Virus record (IMG/VR): IMGVR_UViG_3300001473_000106
Coordinates: 1 to 37,525 of that record
Reading direction: 5' to 3' (one strand)
DNA length: 37,525 bases
Origin: a virus
Position numbers and translations under genes: made by a program. The notes beneath the pieces are model-generated. The model did not search any database. It saw only the letters and a list, made by a program, of their open reading frames with translations, and was not told the origin of the DNA. Positions 15,290 through 23,340 of the stretch are shown one piece after another; the stretch's first letter is position 1; the number at the start of each line of letters is the position of its first letter.

Positions 15290-16151
15290 TAAACCGTCTG
15301 TCCCTTTGCTTTTAAGTTTCGGTATTCGCGCTCGAGATATTCCGTATCAATACGGTTTACCCTCTCCAGAAATTCCAGCATGTCCGATCCAAATAAGCCG
15401 ACATGGCTTGCCCATATTTCGGCCAGCGCGAGGTCTATGCCTTGCGGTACGAGACGCGCATCCCAGCCCACAACGCCGAGCATCGGTTTCGTGATCGGCT
15501 TTGTCTCATATCGATAGTCCCGACGCTGAATAAATCGGGAATAGAAACGCGCCGGCAAACCCCATCCGGAGGGGATTAACGGCGCGTCCATCTCTTCGCT
15601 TGGCGGCGACGAAAATTCGCCAAGCGCCGCCTCGTCGCCATCCTCCGGCGTCATCCGCCCGAGGATCGCGTCAAGCGCTAGTCCTGCGGCTTTTTTTCTG
15701 TCGCCTCGTCCTCCTCGGTGCGACCGACCTCCGCCGCCGCCTCGAGCAACAGGACGAGAAACGGATTGTGATCAATATTGGTGATCTTGCCGTCCGGGGT
15801 GTGGAAAATGTGTTTACCGGCGCGGATACCCTGATCGTCGTCAACAAGCAGGATTTTTTCAAGAAACTCTTTCGAATAGGCGCCGTCCTCGAGACCCCGC
15901 CAGCCCTGAACGCAAATGTCGATCAGCGTTTTGGCGTAAACATAGTCGCGCACCTGCGGCGGCACCGTCTTGATTTTTCGCCGCCCGGGCCGACCGAGAA
16001 TTTCGTTCTCGATCTTTTTCGAATAGGCTTCCGCCTGGGGACTATCGAGGGCGCTAATGAGGACAGAAAAATCCGGGGCGCCCTCAAGCCCCGAGATCCA
16101 TTCACCGTTGACCGCTTTTTCGCCGTCGATCTTAAAGTCTGAAAGTCGCAT
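15289..16151 (-). CDS. Tail assembly chaperone GT, made by -1 frameshift (287 aa)
   Basis: Ribosomes that slip -1 at 15690-15696 near the end of gene G leave that frame after codon 154 and read 133 further codons, ending at 15289. The downstream frame begins KKAAGLALDAILGRMTPEDG, with the in-frame ATG at 15654 lacking a convincing ribosome site, so it is best explained as the T part of a G-T fusion. In lambda and most long-tailed siphoviruses, G and GT together hold the tape measure and recruit tail-tube subunits, and T contacts the tube protein. The T part has charged helices and the motif VGWDARLVPQGIDLALAEIW. It lies just before the tape measure gene, as expected. The frame relation (-1) was checked by coordinates; slippage itself is inferred. 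Confidence 0.85.
15678..16151 (-). CDS. Tail assembly chaperone G, 157 aa
   Basis: The zero-frame product of the chaperone locus ends at TAG, 10 bases after the slippery sequence. The N terminus MRLSDFKIDGEKAVNGEW is of the type seen in siphovirus G proteins, followed by a helical domain (about 85-150) rich in Leu, Glu and Asp. It lies between the tail tube and the tape measure, the invariant place for this protein. It is not a virion component in lambda; it folds and protects the tape measure during assembly. The C terminus (TEEDEATEKKPQD) is acidic because of the coding constraint around the slippery run. Confidence 0.85.
   Translation of the reverse strand: MRLSDFKIDGEKAVNGEWISGLEGAPDFSVLISALDSPQAEAYSKKIENEILGRPGRRKIKTVPPQVRDYVYAKTLIDICVQGWRGLEDGAYSKEFLEKILLVDDDQGIRAGKHIFHTPDGKITNIDHNPFLVLLLEAAAEVGRTEEDEATEKKPQD
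15690..15696 (-). other. Slippery heptamer A AAA AAG for -1 frameshifting
   Basis: On the minus strand the codons GAA AAA AAG CCG near the end of G contain A AAA AAG in the correct phase. This is the same heptamer as in E. coli dnaX and among the most efficient bacterial -1 sites. A Shine-Dalgarno-like AGGAGG lies at 15710-15715, thirteen bases upstream, the spacing at which such sequences stimulate -1 slippage. The TAG of the zero frame follows after three codons. Confidence 0.85.
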
Positions 16152-16171
16152 GTTTCCCTCTTATCTGTGCG

Positions 16172-17626
16172 TTAGCGCAGCCCCTCAAACCGGAACGCCG
16201 ACACCATCTTGTTCTCAAGCGTTGCGAGCTTGGCAGAGGCGGTCATTGCCGCCTGCACCTGCGTGTTCCGACCGGTCGCGTTCGCCGCGCCGGCGGTGTA
16301 TTTCATACCGTAAACGCGGATGGCAAAGGCGTCTTCGCCGCGCTCGCAGAATATGAGCTGCGAGCTCTCAACCTCGTCGAGAAATTTGTCGAGAATGGTC
16401 CCGTCGCCGAAGCGATAATTTCCGGAGATCGTCAGTTCCGCATCGCCGAGATCCCAGGCGACGCCCTCATCATAGCCGAGCGAATTTATCCGCGCGGCAT
16501 TGTTGGCGAGCGAGAAGTTGAGCGATTGCGTCGCCGACTGAATAGCGACCGTGGCGTCGCCCTCGAGCAGTTTTGAAACATTCGCCCCGCATTGCATAAC
16601 CTTGCCGAGACGGTATGGCGCGGCCGGCGTCGCGTCATAAGCGTCGGCGCTTTCACCGAGCTTCACGCCGTTCAGCGCGTCAAGAGTGATCGAGGAATCG
16701 ACCAGAGAATTCACGGCAAAGTTGATGTCGAGATTTTGCCCGATAACCCCGAGAAAGCCATAATAGATCGGCGTCGTTTGCGCCTTCATGGCCTTTTGAA
16801 ACGTATCGGTCAGAACGCTGTCGCCGGGCTCCGTTTCATCCGGCAGATAAATCTCGATGTCTTCCGCAGCGGCCGCGTCAACACCCCAGCCCGTTTTCAG
16901 GCCGGCAAGCGTAACCGCGTTGGGCGTGATGCCGGTGACGACCGCGATGTCGCGCCCGACAGACGGCATGGTCGCATTGAGCGCGGCGTCTTTTGCGCCG
17001 ATCACGACGACCTGATGCAGTTTCAGATCGGTGATCGTTGTGAAATCAAGCGCAGACGATGCAATCCCCGTCGCCGTCGCCGTGATGTCGCCGGTGACGC
17101 CCTTGATGCCAACGCATTTGGCGCGGGCGCCGGCCGGCGGCGCCGCCTCGTCAACAAGCGCCGCACCGTCAACCACAAGTGTTCCGGATCCGGACCCTGC
17201 AACCGCGCGCCGCGTGACGTTGTTCTCCGCATTCGTAAAGCCGGACAACTTGACGAGCATCCCTTCGACCCAGTCGCCCGCCACGGTGATCGTGTTTGTG
17301 GCGCCAACGACATCGGTGATGACGCTGTCGGCCGTCAGATTGAACGCCTCCGTCGCGTTCGACCATTCTTTCTGCATTCCAAGGCGCAGCGGCCAGTCGA
17401 AATAGCCGCGCGCCATTCGGAACGGGGCGGCGCCGGCCGCCTGCCGTGACACACGGATGTAATCGCGCGGCAAACGCCCGCCGATGATCGTGTCATCCTG
17501 TTCAAACCCCTGCTCGATCTGCAGGGCTTCCGACGCCACATAGGCGTTCTCGAAGTCGCCAACCGCCGCAACGCCGATCGTCGTCTCTGCCCGGCGCACC
17601 AGTTCCAAAAAGTTTGCACTCGTCAT
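16172..17626 (-). CDS. Major tail tube protein, 484 aa
   Basis: It forms the hexameric rings of the tail tube. Position (between tail terminator and G/GT) and composition (Ala, Thr, Gly, Asp-rich, beta strands) fit a tube protein. The N-terminal part (about residues 1-110) and C-terminal part (about 290-484, with ANNAARINSLGYDEGVAWDL and VAIQSATQSLNF) look like the tube fold. The middle (about 115-280) holds repeats of strand patterns such as VTGDITATATGI and is probably an extra surface domain, which would explain a length well above the roughly 150-250 residues of minimal tube proteins. The ribosome site AAAGGA lies ten bases before the ATG. Confidence 0.85.
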   Translation of the reverse strand: MTSANFLELVRRAETTIGVAAVGDFENAYVASEALQIEQGFEQDDTIIGGRLPRDYIRVSRQAAGAAPFRMARGYFDWPLRLGMQKEWSNATEAFNLTADSVITDVVGATNTITVAGDWVEGMLVKLSGFTNAENNVTRRAVAGSGSGTLVVDGAALVDEAAPPAGARAKCVGIKGVTGDITATATGIASSALDFTTITDLKLHQVVVIGAKDAALNATMPSVGRDIAVVTGITPNAVTLAGLKTGWGVDAAAAEDIEIYLPDETEPGDSVLTDTFQKAMKAQTTPIYYGFLGVIGQNLDINFAVNSLVDSSITLDALNGVKLGESADAYDATPAAPYRLGKVMQCGANVSKLLEGDATVAIQSATQSLNFSLANNAARINSLGYDEGVAWDLGDAELTISGNYRFGDGTILDKFLDEVESSQLIFCERGEDAFAIRVYGMKYTAGAANATGRNTQVQAAMTASAKLATLENKMVSAFRFEGLR

Positions 17627-17659
17627 GTTGCGCTATCCTTTCATTGTGTTGCGCAGGAA

Positions 17660-18100
17660 TTAAGTCGGCTCGCCGGGTCGATAAAATTCGACAGCGAAGG
17701 TCTGGCCGTGCCAGTTACCGTCAAACCGGTCGCCGGCGTCGCTTTCAAAAAACCCGTGGATGTCGACGCTCTCGTCGATCGAAATATTGCGTAGGCTTGA
17801 TCGAACGGTTTCGACCGTTTGATCGAGCAGGTCATCGCCGCCCGAATATTTGTCGACGCCGACATGCACCATGAACGCCCCGGACTCGTCCCAGGGCACG
17901 TTGACGGCGCCGATGGCCTCGGCTTTTTCCTGTGTCGGCGGAAAAGAAAGCCAGACATGGGCTTTCAGGAGGTCCACACGGCTTTGCGGTTGTTTCGGGT
18001 TTTCATCATTTCGCAAAACTTTCAGCACAACCGCGCCAGTCTCTGGAAACAGTGTTTCGAAATGCGTCGTGACGATGTCCTTCAGGGTTTTTGACGGCAT
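17660..18100 (-). CDS. Tail terminator/completion protein, 146 aa
   Basis: The product is small and mixed alpha/beta (helix LKDIVTTHFETLF, strands AFMVHVGVDKY and QTFAVEFYRPG), the plan of lambda gpU-like terminators that cap the tail tube and join it to the head. The gene lies immediately upstream of the tube gene, where tail terminator genes are found in HK97-like phages. A conserved-looking PWDESGAF element is present in the middle. I infer its identity from gene order; the family was not tested. Confidence 0.72.
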   Translation of the reverse strand: MPSKTLKDIVTTHFETLFPETGAVVLKVLRNDENPKQPQSRVDLLKAHVWLSFPPTQEKAEAIGAVNVPWDESGAFMVHVGVDKYSGGDDLLDQTVETVRSSLRNISIDESVDIHGFFESDAGDRFDGNWHGQTFAVEFYRPGEPT

Positions 18101-18105
18101 GGCCT

Positions 18106-18702
18106 TTAATTGATGATGATCGCCGGGAGGCGCTCGCCTTCATATTGACGAAACGTAAACCGGATGGGCACGAGCCCCGCTCTAAACTCTCGCTTTAGGA
18201 TCGCTGCAGCGCTTTCAAACAACCCTTTTCGAAAGCCGCTATCGTCCCGGTCATTATAGGCGCGTACTTCCGCCTTTCGCGAAAACGCGGAAAAATTGAC
18301 AAGCGCCACCTCATCGGTCGGGTTAGGTTCCGGGTTCGAGAACCCGACGCTGCGATCATTGACCAGAACAGTGTTTTTCGCCTTATAACCGCCGGTCACT
18401 GTTTTCGTCAGTGTATCAATGATCTCCACCGCACGATCGACGATCGCGGAAACCGGTCGCACCCGATGCACAACCGCGCCGCCGGGGATCATGACCTGCG
18501 ACAAGTCTCTCGTTTCCTTGCCGTCGACAAAGGTCTGCGTTTGCGGCGCGCGACCCAGCACTTGCCGCCAGGCGTCGTCAAAATCCTGTATTTCCGGACG
18601 GATCGCAGCGATAAAGATCTCGCGGCGGCCTTCTTTACTGAGGGCCTCGTCAAGAAAAAAATCGATGTCGCGGCGAAACGCCTGCAGGGACTTGGCGCTC
18701 AT
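18106..18702 (-). CDS. Neck/tail-completion protein (HK97 gp10-like position), 198 aa
   Basis: The gene sits in the slot usually filled by HK97 gp10-type proteins between the head-closure and tail-terminator genes. The N-terminal helix (SLQAFRRDIDFFLDEAL) is typical of gp10-like proteins, and a beta-rich core (AVVHRVRPVSAIVDRAV; PIRFTFRQYEGERLPAIIIN) follows. It is longer than HK97 gp10. Its stop is five bases before the next start, so it belongs to the same operon. The name is by position and helix pattern only. Confidence 0.65.
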   Translation of the reverse strand: MSAKSLQAFRRDIDFFLDEALSKEGRREIFIAAIRPEIQDFDDAWRQVLGRAPQTQTFVDGKETRDLSQVMIPGGAVVHRVRPVSAIVDRAVEIIDTLTKTVTGGYKAKNTVLVNDRSVGFSNPEPNPTDEVALVNFSAFSRKAEVRAYNDRDDSGFRKGLFESAAAILKREFRAGLVPIRFTFRQYEGERLPAIIIN

Positions 18703-18705
18703 GTC

Positions 18706-18945
18706 CTACCGGAAAAACGCGTTGTCCTGCGGCTCGTCGTCACCGCTTTCCTCGCGTACAATTTCGACGCTCGACTCCTCGACCGCATCGCTCGCCTCGA
18801 TCACATAATCGGCGTGACCATTCTTGACGCCCCAATCCTTCGCTTTTTCGTCAAGGATTTCGTCGCCCTCAGCATAGTCGACCATCTCCCCGGCGCTGTT
18901 CTGAAACCGAAAGGCTTTTGTGCATTCAATGCGCATGTCGTTCAT
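18706..18945 (-). CDS. Small acidic protein of the head-tail region, 79 aa
   Basis: The ATG overlaps the previous stop (ATGA). The product has a short beta-rich N terminus (MRIECTKAFRFQNSAGE) with a GDEIL turn, an Asp-Trp-Gly segment (AKDWGVKNGHADYV), and a strongly acidic tail (DAVEESSVEIVREESGDDEPQD). The first part has the same plan as the N terminus of the small protein behind the capsid gene (22905-23258, with YQKGDSFEVE and LKEWAER). They may be paralogues of a small head protein family. The function is unknown. Confidence 0.65.
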   Translation of the reverse strand: MNDMRIECTKAFRFQNSAGEMVDYAEGDEILDEKAKDWGVKNGHADYVIEASDAVEESSVEIVREESGDDEPQDNAFFR

Positions 18946-19394
18946 CCTCTAAACGTTCCACGGTAAAACCAAATTTCGCCGTTGATGCCCTTCGGCTCCG
19001 GCGTCCCAAGGGCGGTGAATAATTGTTCGTCACCGTCCTCGAGGTTTCGCAAGACGCGCGTCGAGCCGCGCAATGGCAAAACCGGCTTCGGAACCGCCGC
19101 CTGCAACGGCAGGCTTTCGATAAAAATCGTCTTGTCGCTTTGTTTCACATCGCCGACGAGTTCGCGGTCCATGACTTTCAAAACGTAAATGCGGCTTGCA
19201 ATCTCTCGGTTGCCGTCCCACGGCAGAATGATCGTCGCCGCCTGACCAAACCTTGCAAAAACGCGCTGCACCGTGGTCCGATAACGTGTCGTCGGAACCG
19301 GGATCGGCGTATTCGGCGGGTTGCTTGTAAGGCCTTCGAGTTCATCAAAGACGCCGGCGATATCATCGCCGGCGATTTCAGAGCCGACGCTCAT
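18942..19394 (-). CDS. Head-closure / head-tail joining protein, 150 aa
   Basis: The small beta-barrel-like sequence (RYRTTVQRVFARFGQAATIILPWDG ... SRIYVLKVMDREL) lies directly behind the connector adaptor gene. This is where SPP1 gp16/HK97 gp7-type head-closure proteins are encoded. A low-complexity proline-rich N terminus (NPPNTPIPVP) precedes the fold. The stop TGA overlaps the next start. It would sit beneath the adaptor and plug the connector. The identification is by order and size. Confidence 0.65.
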   Translation of the reverse strand: MSVGSEIAGDDIAGVFDELEGLTSNPPNTPIPVPTTRYRTTVQRVFARFGQAATIILPWDGNREIASRIYVLKVMDRELVGDVKQSDKTIFIESLPLQAAVPKPVLPLRGSTRVLRNLEDGDEQLFTALGTPEPKGINGEIWFYRGTFRG

Positions 19395-20074
19395 CCGATA
19401 CGCAACCGACGATAGCGTTTCAGGATTGACGACACATCTGACGGCAGGCCCTCATCCCACGTGATCGCCTCAACGGCATAGGTCCAGGCGCCGATGCCGG
19501 TAATGCTTTCGGACTTGATTGCGCCGACATTGGTTTGCTGCAATCGGTCAATCATGCGCCGGATCAGAAGGACACAGGCGTCCTCGATATGCGCCGGCAG
19601 GTTGCCATCGTTGCCAACCGTCCAGCCCGCCCGATACCTTACGACCACATAGGGCCCGCAAAAACGATGAAGATCCGCGCTGTTTTTTTTCCGGACGATG
19701 CCGCTGCCATGTTTCACCATATAGCCAAAGGCAGGATTCGGCGCATCGTCGACGGTTGCTTCGACAAAATTTAAAGACCCGTCGGCGACGGAGATCAACT
19801 CAACGACCGGCAGGCGCGTTAAGACGAGATCGCGGCCGCCAGCGACAAGATCAAACCTCTCCTCATAATCTGCTTGCGCGATTGTCGCGACGCCGCTGTC
19901 ATCATCGGCGTTGCAGATAAATTCGCCGATCAGATCCGACGCGACTTCGATTTGACGATTGAGCAATTCCTCGCTCACGTCGTCGCCGATTTGTAAATCG
20001 CCGCGGACACGGGTCTCGGTTGTCAGCAATCGCGATGCCGGCTCCTCTATGATTTTCAGTTCGGTTGGAATCAC
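19391..20074 (-). CDS. Head-tail adaptor, gp6-like, 227 aa
   Basis: Long N-terminal helix (EELLNRQIEVASDLIGEFICN), a central segment VLTRLPVVELISVADG followed by RYRAGW, and a helical C-terminal part (AHIEDACVLLIRRMIDRL) match the pattern of HK97 gp6/SPP1 gp15-like connector adaptors, which bind under the portal dodecamer. In HK97 the RxRAG(W/Y) segment near the end is a typical feature. It overlaps both neighbours by four bases. The gene order portal, fibre-like protein, adaptor is unusual because of the inserted fibre-like gene. Confidence 0.78.
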   Translation of the reverse strand: MIPTELKIIEEPASRLLTTETRVRGDLQIGDDVSEELLNRQIEVASDLIGEFICNADDDSGVATIAQADYEERFDLVAGGRDLVLTRLPVVELISVADGSLNFVEATVDDAPNPAFGYMVKHGSGIVRKKNSADLHRFCGPYVVVRYRAGWTVGNDGNLPAHIEDACVLLIRRMIDRLQQTNVGAIKSESITGIGAWTYAVEAITWDEGLPSDVSSILKRYRRLRIG

Positions 20075-21537
20075 GGCTCAAGCGGACCCGATTGCATCAA
20101 CCCTGCGGGCGTCAGATCAACGCCGGGCCGCCCTGGCGGCCCGACGGGGCCTTCCGGACCGTCTTTGCCGTTGATCCCGCGCTTTACGGTCAACCGCCAG
20201 CGTTGCGGGTCGTCTTTCGGCGACTGCTTTGTCGATGCGAGCGCAATATGCCAAGAGCCGCCATGGGTAACTATATCCGATTTTTCGTAGCGTCGCGCCT
20301 CACTGAACGCGCCCCGAAATATGGGAACATCAAAGTGTAAGGTTTTCGCGACCTTGCCGCTCACATTTTCAAACCCGATCTCAAAATCGCGATCGCCGAT
20401 TTTTCTTGCAAAGAATTGTCCAACGCCGAGGCCGTCTGCGCCGTTCAATGAACGGAGCCATTGCTTTTCGTCGCCTTCAAACCCGTTTTTTACGGCAATT
20501 TCGAATGCGGAGGCGCCATCTTTTCCGATAAGCGCAGCGGCGAACTGTTTCTCGGTTCCTTCGAAGCCGTGATCAACCGCAATGTCAAAAGCGCTTTTTC
20601 CAGCGTCGCCTTTGAATGATCTTAGCCATTGCTTTTCGTCGCCCGTGAACCCGTTCTGCACCGCTATTTCGAACGCGGACGCGCCGTCTTTTCCGGAAAG
20701 CGACTGGGAGAACTGCTTCTCGGTTCCTTCAAAACCGCAATGGACAGCAATTTCGTATGCGCTTTTGCCGGTATCGCCAGTCTCGCCTTTCAGAGAATTC
20801 AGGAATTCGATCATCGTCCCTTTGAAGCCCGCGTTTTGGGCGAGTTCGTAAGCGCTCTCACCGGGGCGTCCTGCAAGGCTTTCGAGCCATTGCATGCGCG
20901 TTCCTTCAAACCCGTACTCGCGCGCGATCTCGAAAGCGTCTTTGCCGTCCTGGCCGTCAGTGACTTCCATTTTTTCAAGCGCCGCAACAGACGCCAAGAC
21001 GCGTTCGATTTCCGCGGCGACGTTGCTCGCCTGATCTGCGACAATCGCCAGCCCTTGCGCGCGCGCCGCCTCCGCCTTGTTGATATCGCTTACGGCGCCG
21101 TTCAAATCGTCGACATCTTCAAGAAGTCCTTTCAAGCAGCGCGCCGTCTCATTGCACCATTCCTTTGACGCATCGTCAGACTGCTCAAGATCACCGATCG
21201 ACGATTCATGTTTTTTCAGCCAATCCGTTGCGATTTTGATCGCCGCGTCGACTGACTTTTCAGATGCAAGTCGCGCCGATCGTTCGACATCGACGGTTTC
21301 GGCAAGCGCGTCGATGCGTTTTTGATATTTCAATTCGAGGGCGGCGAGTTTTTTGCCGAACGTCGCTTCAATATCTGCGATGGCTGATATGGCGCTATCT
21401 TGCGCATCTTTTTGCGCCGCAGATATCGTTTCAATATCGCGCGCCGTCGATGCCGACGCTTCATCAATGCGACGATCTAAGTAGGCTTTAACCCGCTCGA
21501 CAACCTGTTTTGTGAATGCTGCAAAATCAAAACTCAC
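20071..21537 (-). CDS. Coiled-coil, repeat and collagen-like protein next to the portal, 488 aa
   Basis: Probable virion fibre or head decoration. Domains: a coiled coil at about residues 1-190; six tandem repeats of about 28 residues starting near 198, 226, 257, 285, 313 and 341, with consensus GKSAFEIAV-NGFEGTEKQF; a carbohydrate-binding-module-like segment at about 408-454 (FRGAFSEARRYEKSDIVTH ... SWHIALA); and a Gly-x-y tail (GINGKDGPEGPVGPPGRPG). The repeats are joined by short Gly-x-y links (GRPGES, GETGDTG, GKDGAS). Repeats 3-6 alternate two types (TEKQF and DEKQW), which points to duplication of a 56-residue unit. The type of repeat is known from phage fibres. The position between portal and adaptor, overlapping both by ATGA, suggests a head or neck fibre. 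Two cysteines lie within the coiled coil. Confidence 0.75.
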   Translation of the reverse strand: MSFDFAAFTKQVVERVKAYLDRRIDEASASTARDIETISAAQKDAQDSAISAIADIEATFGKKLAALELKYQKRIDALAETVDVERSARLASEKSVDAAIKIATDWLKKHESSIGDLEQSDDASKEWCNETARCLKGLLEDVDDLNGAVSDINKAEAARAQGLAIVADQASNVAAEIERVLASVAALEKMEVTDGQDGKDAFEIAREYGFEGTRMQWLESLAGRPGESAYELAQNAGFKGTMIEFLNSLKGETGDTGKSAYEIAVHCGFEGTEKQFSQSLSGKDGASAFEIAVQNGFTGDEKQWLRSFKGDAGKSAFDIAVDHGFEGTEKQFAAALIGKDGASAFEIAVKNGFEGDEKQWLRSLNGADGLGVGQFFARKIGDRDFEIGFENVSGKVAKTLHFDVPIFRGAFSEARRYEKSDIVTHGGSWHIALASTKQSPKDDPQRWRLTVKRGINGKDGPEGPVGPPGRPGVDLTPAGLMQSGPLEP

Positions 21538-22904
21538 AGGGCGAGCTCCTTTTCGATGTCGAGCAGCGCCGCCGCGGCAAGCGCCGACGTTTCGTCGGCG
21601 CCCTCTGCGTCATCATCCTCGTCCTCGTCTGCGTTATCATTCGCCGGCGGCGCGGCCGCAGCAGCCGCGGGATCGAAAGGCGCATCAAGCGGGATGTCCT
21701 GCATCTGGCGATAAAGTTGATCGCCGCCTTTCATTGGCGCCAGCCCTTCGCGGGCGCGCGCTTCGTTCCGGGTCATGATCCCTGACTTTACCGCTTCGCC
21801 ATTCGCTTTGATGCGTGTTGCCGCGTCCATGCGGATCAATTGATCGGTCTGGAATTTCACAGCATAGCCGTTCGGCATGCCAAACTGCGCAACGATCGCG
21901 CACTCAATGCCGGCGACGATATGTTGTAAGGCGTCGGAAAAATAGATGTGATTGAGAACGGCGGGATTCTGATATGTCGGAATATTCCCGAACAGCTTGA
22001 ACTCGGGAACGCCAAAAGTCGCGCAAACGATCTTCGACGTCTGATCGTAGCTGTCAATCGACTTTGAGGCGTCGGCGGAAAGCGTCAACGGCTTAAATTC
22101 CAGACCGTCGCCGAGGACCGGAATGTCGCCGGTATCCTGTCCCGTGTAACCCTTTTTGAAATCGGTTTTCAGACGTTCGATTGTATCTTTCGAGATCGTT
22201 CCCGGCGCCGTCAGATAGCCGCTCGGCTTTGCCATGCGTTGAAAAAAGCTCAGATCTACCGAAAGGATCGTTGCGCCTTTTTTCGCCGCGACCGCCGCCT
22301 GGATTAACGGCGATCGTCCCGTGACTCCGTTTTTCGAAAACAAACGATCATGAATCATATCGGCGGCGCGGACGGTATAACTTTCCTCATCTTGGCCGTC
22401 GATGCCGGTGCGGGCTTTCCTGATCTTGTAGAAGACGAGCCCGCCCGGCGTGATGATCATCTGAACACGGTTATGGTCGAGCACATACAGCGCGACCGGC
22501 ACGCCGCGCTGATCTCGCTGAATGAGCACAAACGCGTCGCCGCATTCCAGCAACGACGTCACCCAATGTTCGATGAACTGTTTCGACGTTTGCGCCATAT
22601 TCGGCCGGCGCAAAACGCGGTTATAGGGCGAGTTTTTAACCGACTCGAGAACGCCATCATCGGTTTCGTTTACGAGACGCCAACCCATCTTGGCGATATC
22701 GCTGGAAATCAGCCCGACACACCGGAACGCGGTCGGATGTTGGATCGCGGTCTCTGCGTTGATCGACTGATTTGACTGCCACGCTCCCCAAAACGGCTCC
22801 TGAATGAGCGCACGCATGGGAAACCATGAGCCGAGCGTCCCGGTGACGGCGACAGCGGCGCGTTGGAAAAGCCGGGGCGCGAGTTCGCGCCCGAGAATTT
22901 TCAT
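21534..22904 (-). CDS. Portal protein, HK97 family
   Basis: The 456-aa protein has the HK97-type portal pattern: SINAETAIQHPTAFRCVGLI near residue 48, then VSLLECGDAFVLI, PVALYVLDHNRV and the stem and clip region, ending in an acidic, Ala-rich tail (PANDNADEDEDDDAEGADE). It forms the dodecameric ring at the capsid vertex through which DNA is packaged. It lies one base after the preceding small gene's stop and overlaps the following gene by four bases. The LFGNIPTYQNPAVLNHIYF segment and the C-terminal MTRNEARAREGLAPMKGGD are typical signatures. Confidence 0.95.
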   Translation of the reverse strand: MKILGRELAPRLFQRAAVAVTGTLGSWFPMRALIQEPFWGAWQSNQSINAETAIQHPTAFRCVGLISSDIAKMGWRLVNETDDGVLESVKNSPYNRVLRRPNMAQTSKQFIEHWVTSLLECGDAFVLIQRDQRGVPVALYVLDHNRVQMIITPGGLVFYKIRKARTGIDGQDEESYTVRAADMIHDRLFSKNGVTGRSPLIQAAVAAKKGATILSVDLSFFQRMAKPSGYLTAPGTISKDTIERLKTDFKKGYTGQDTGDIPVLGDGLEFKPLTLSADASKSIDSYDQTSKIVCATFGVPEFKLFGNIPTYQNPAVLNHIYFSDALQHIVAGIECAIVAQFGMPNGYAVKFQTDQLIRMDAATRIKANGEAVKSGIMTRNEARAREGLAPMKGGDQLYRQMQDIPLDAPFDPAAAAAAPPANDNADEDEDDDAEGADETSALAAAALLDIEKELAL

Positions 22905-23258
22905 TTAGACGTTAAGCTCCGGCGCTGTTTCGTCGTTGCCTTCGCCATCCGCACCGTCATCGACCGTTTCCGCCGGCGCAACCGCGGCTTCGTCTAGCGG
23001 CAGACGTTCCTCGTCTGATTTATCGGCGCCGTCATCGGACGCTTTTTGATTCGGTTTCTTTTTCTCGACGCTGGATTTTGACGTCTTTGTCGTTGAGCGT
23101 GTTTTTTTTGCGGTTTTGTCGCCCGCGCGCTCCGCCCATTCTTTAAGTTCAAATATGCCGACATGACGTTCCTCGACTTCAAAGCTATCGCCTTTCTGAT
23201 AGCGCTTTTGCGCATAATCGCATTGCATCAAGGCGCACATTTTTATCATGCCAGTCAT
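22905..23258 (-). CDS. Small charged protein downstream of the capsid gene, 117 aa
   Basis: I chose the ATG at 23258 because AGAGGA lies about ten bases upstream; the longer frame has no ribosome site and would pass through a hairpin. The N-terminal 45 residues (CDYAQKRYQKGDSFEVEER ... KEWAERAGD) resemble the small head-region protein at 18706-18945. A Lys/Ser/Thr-rich stretch (KTAKKTRSTTKTSKSSVEKK) follows, then a very acidic tail. Charge asymmetry like this is known in phage decoration or head-stabilising proteins, but no function is claimed. It follows the capsid gene after an 82-base gap. Confidence 0.65.
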   Translation of the reverse strand: MTGMIKMCALMQCDYAQKRYQKGDSFEVEERHVGIFELKEWAERAGDKTAKKTRSTTKTSKSSVEKKKPNQKASDDGADKSDEERLPLDEAAVAPAETVDDGADGEGNDETAPELNV

Positions 23259-23296
23259 TGCTAATTTTCCTCTGTATAATGAATGGATAATCCCAT

Positions 23297-23319
23297 CCGG
23301 CGGGGCGACGCCCCGCCGG
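23297..23319 (-). terminator. GC-rich hairpin after the capsid gene
   Basis: CCGGCGGGGC and GCCCCGCCGG form a perfect 10-bp stem with a three-base loop, about 22 bases behind the capsid stop. There is no U-run after it on the minus strand, so it is not a standard intrinsic terminator. It could lower expression of the genes downstream of the abundant capsid mRNA or protect the 3' end. Confidence 0.5.
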
Positions 23320-23340
23320 CTGCTATCGTTTTTGCAATGC

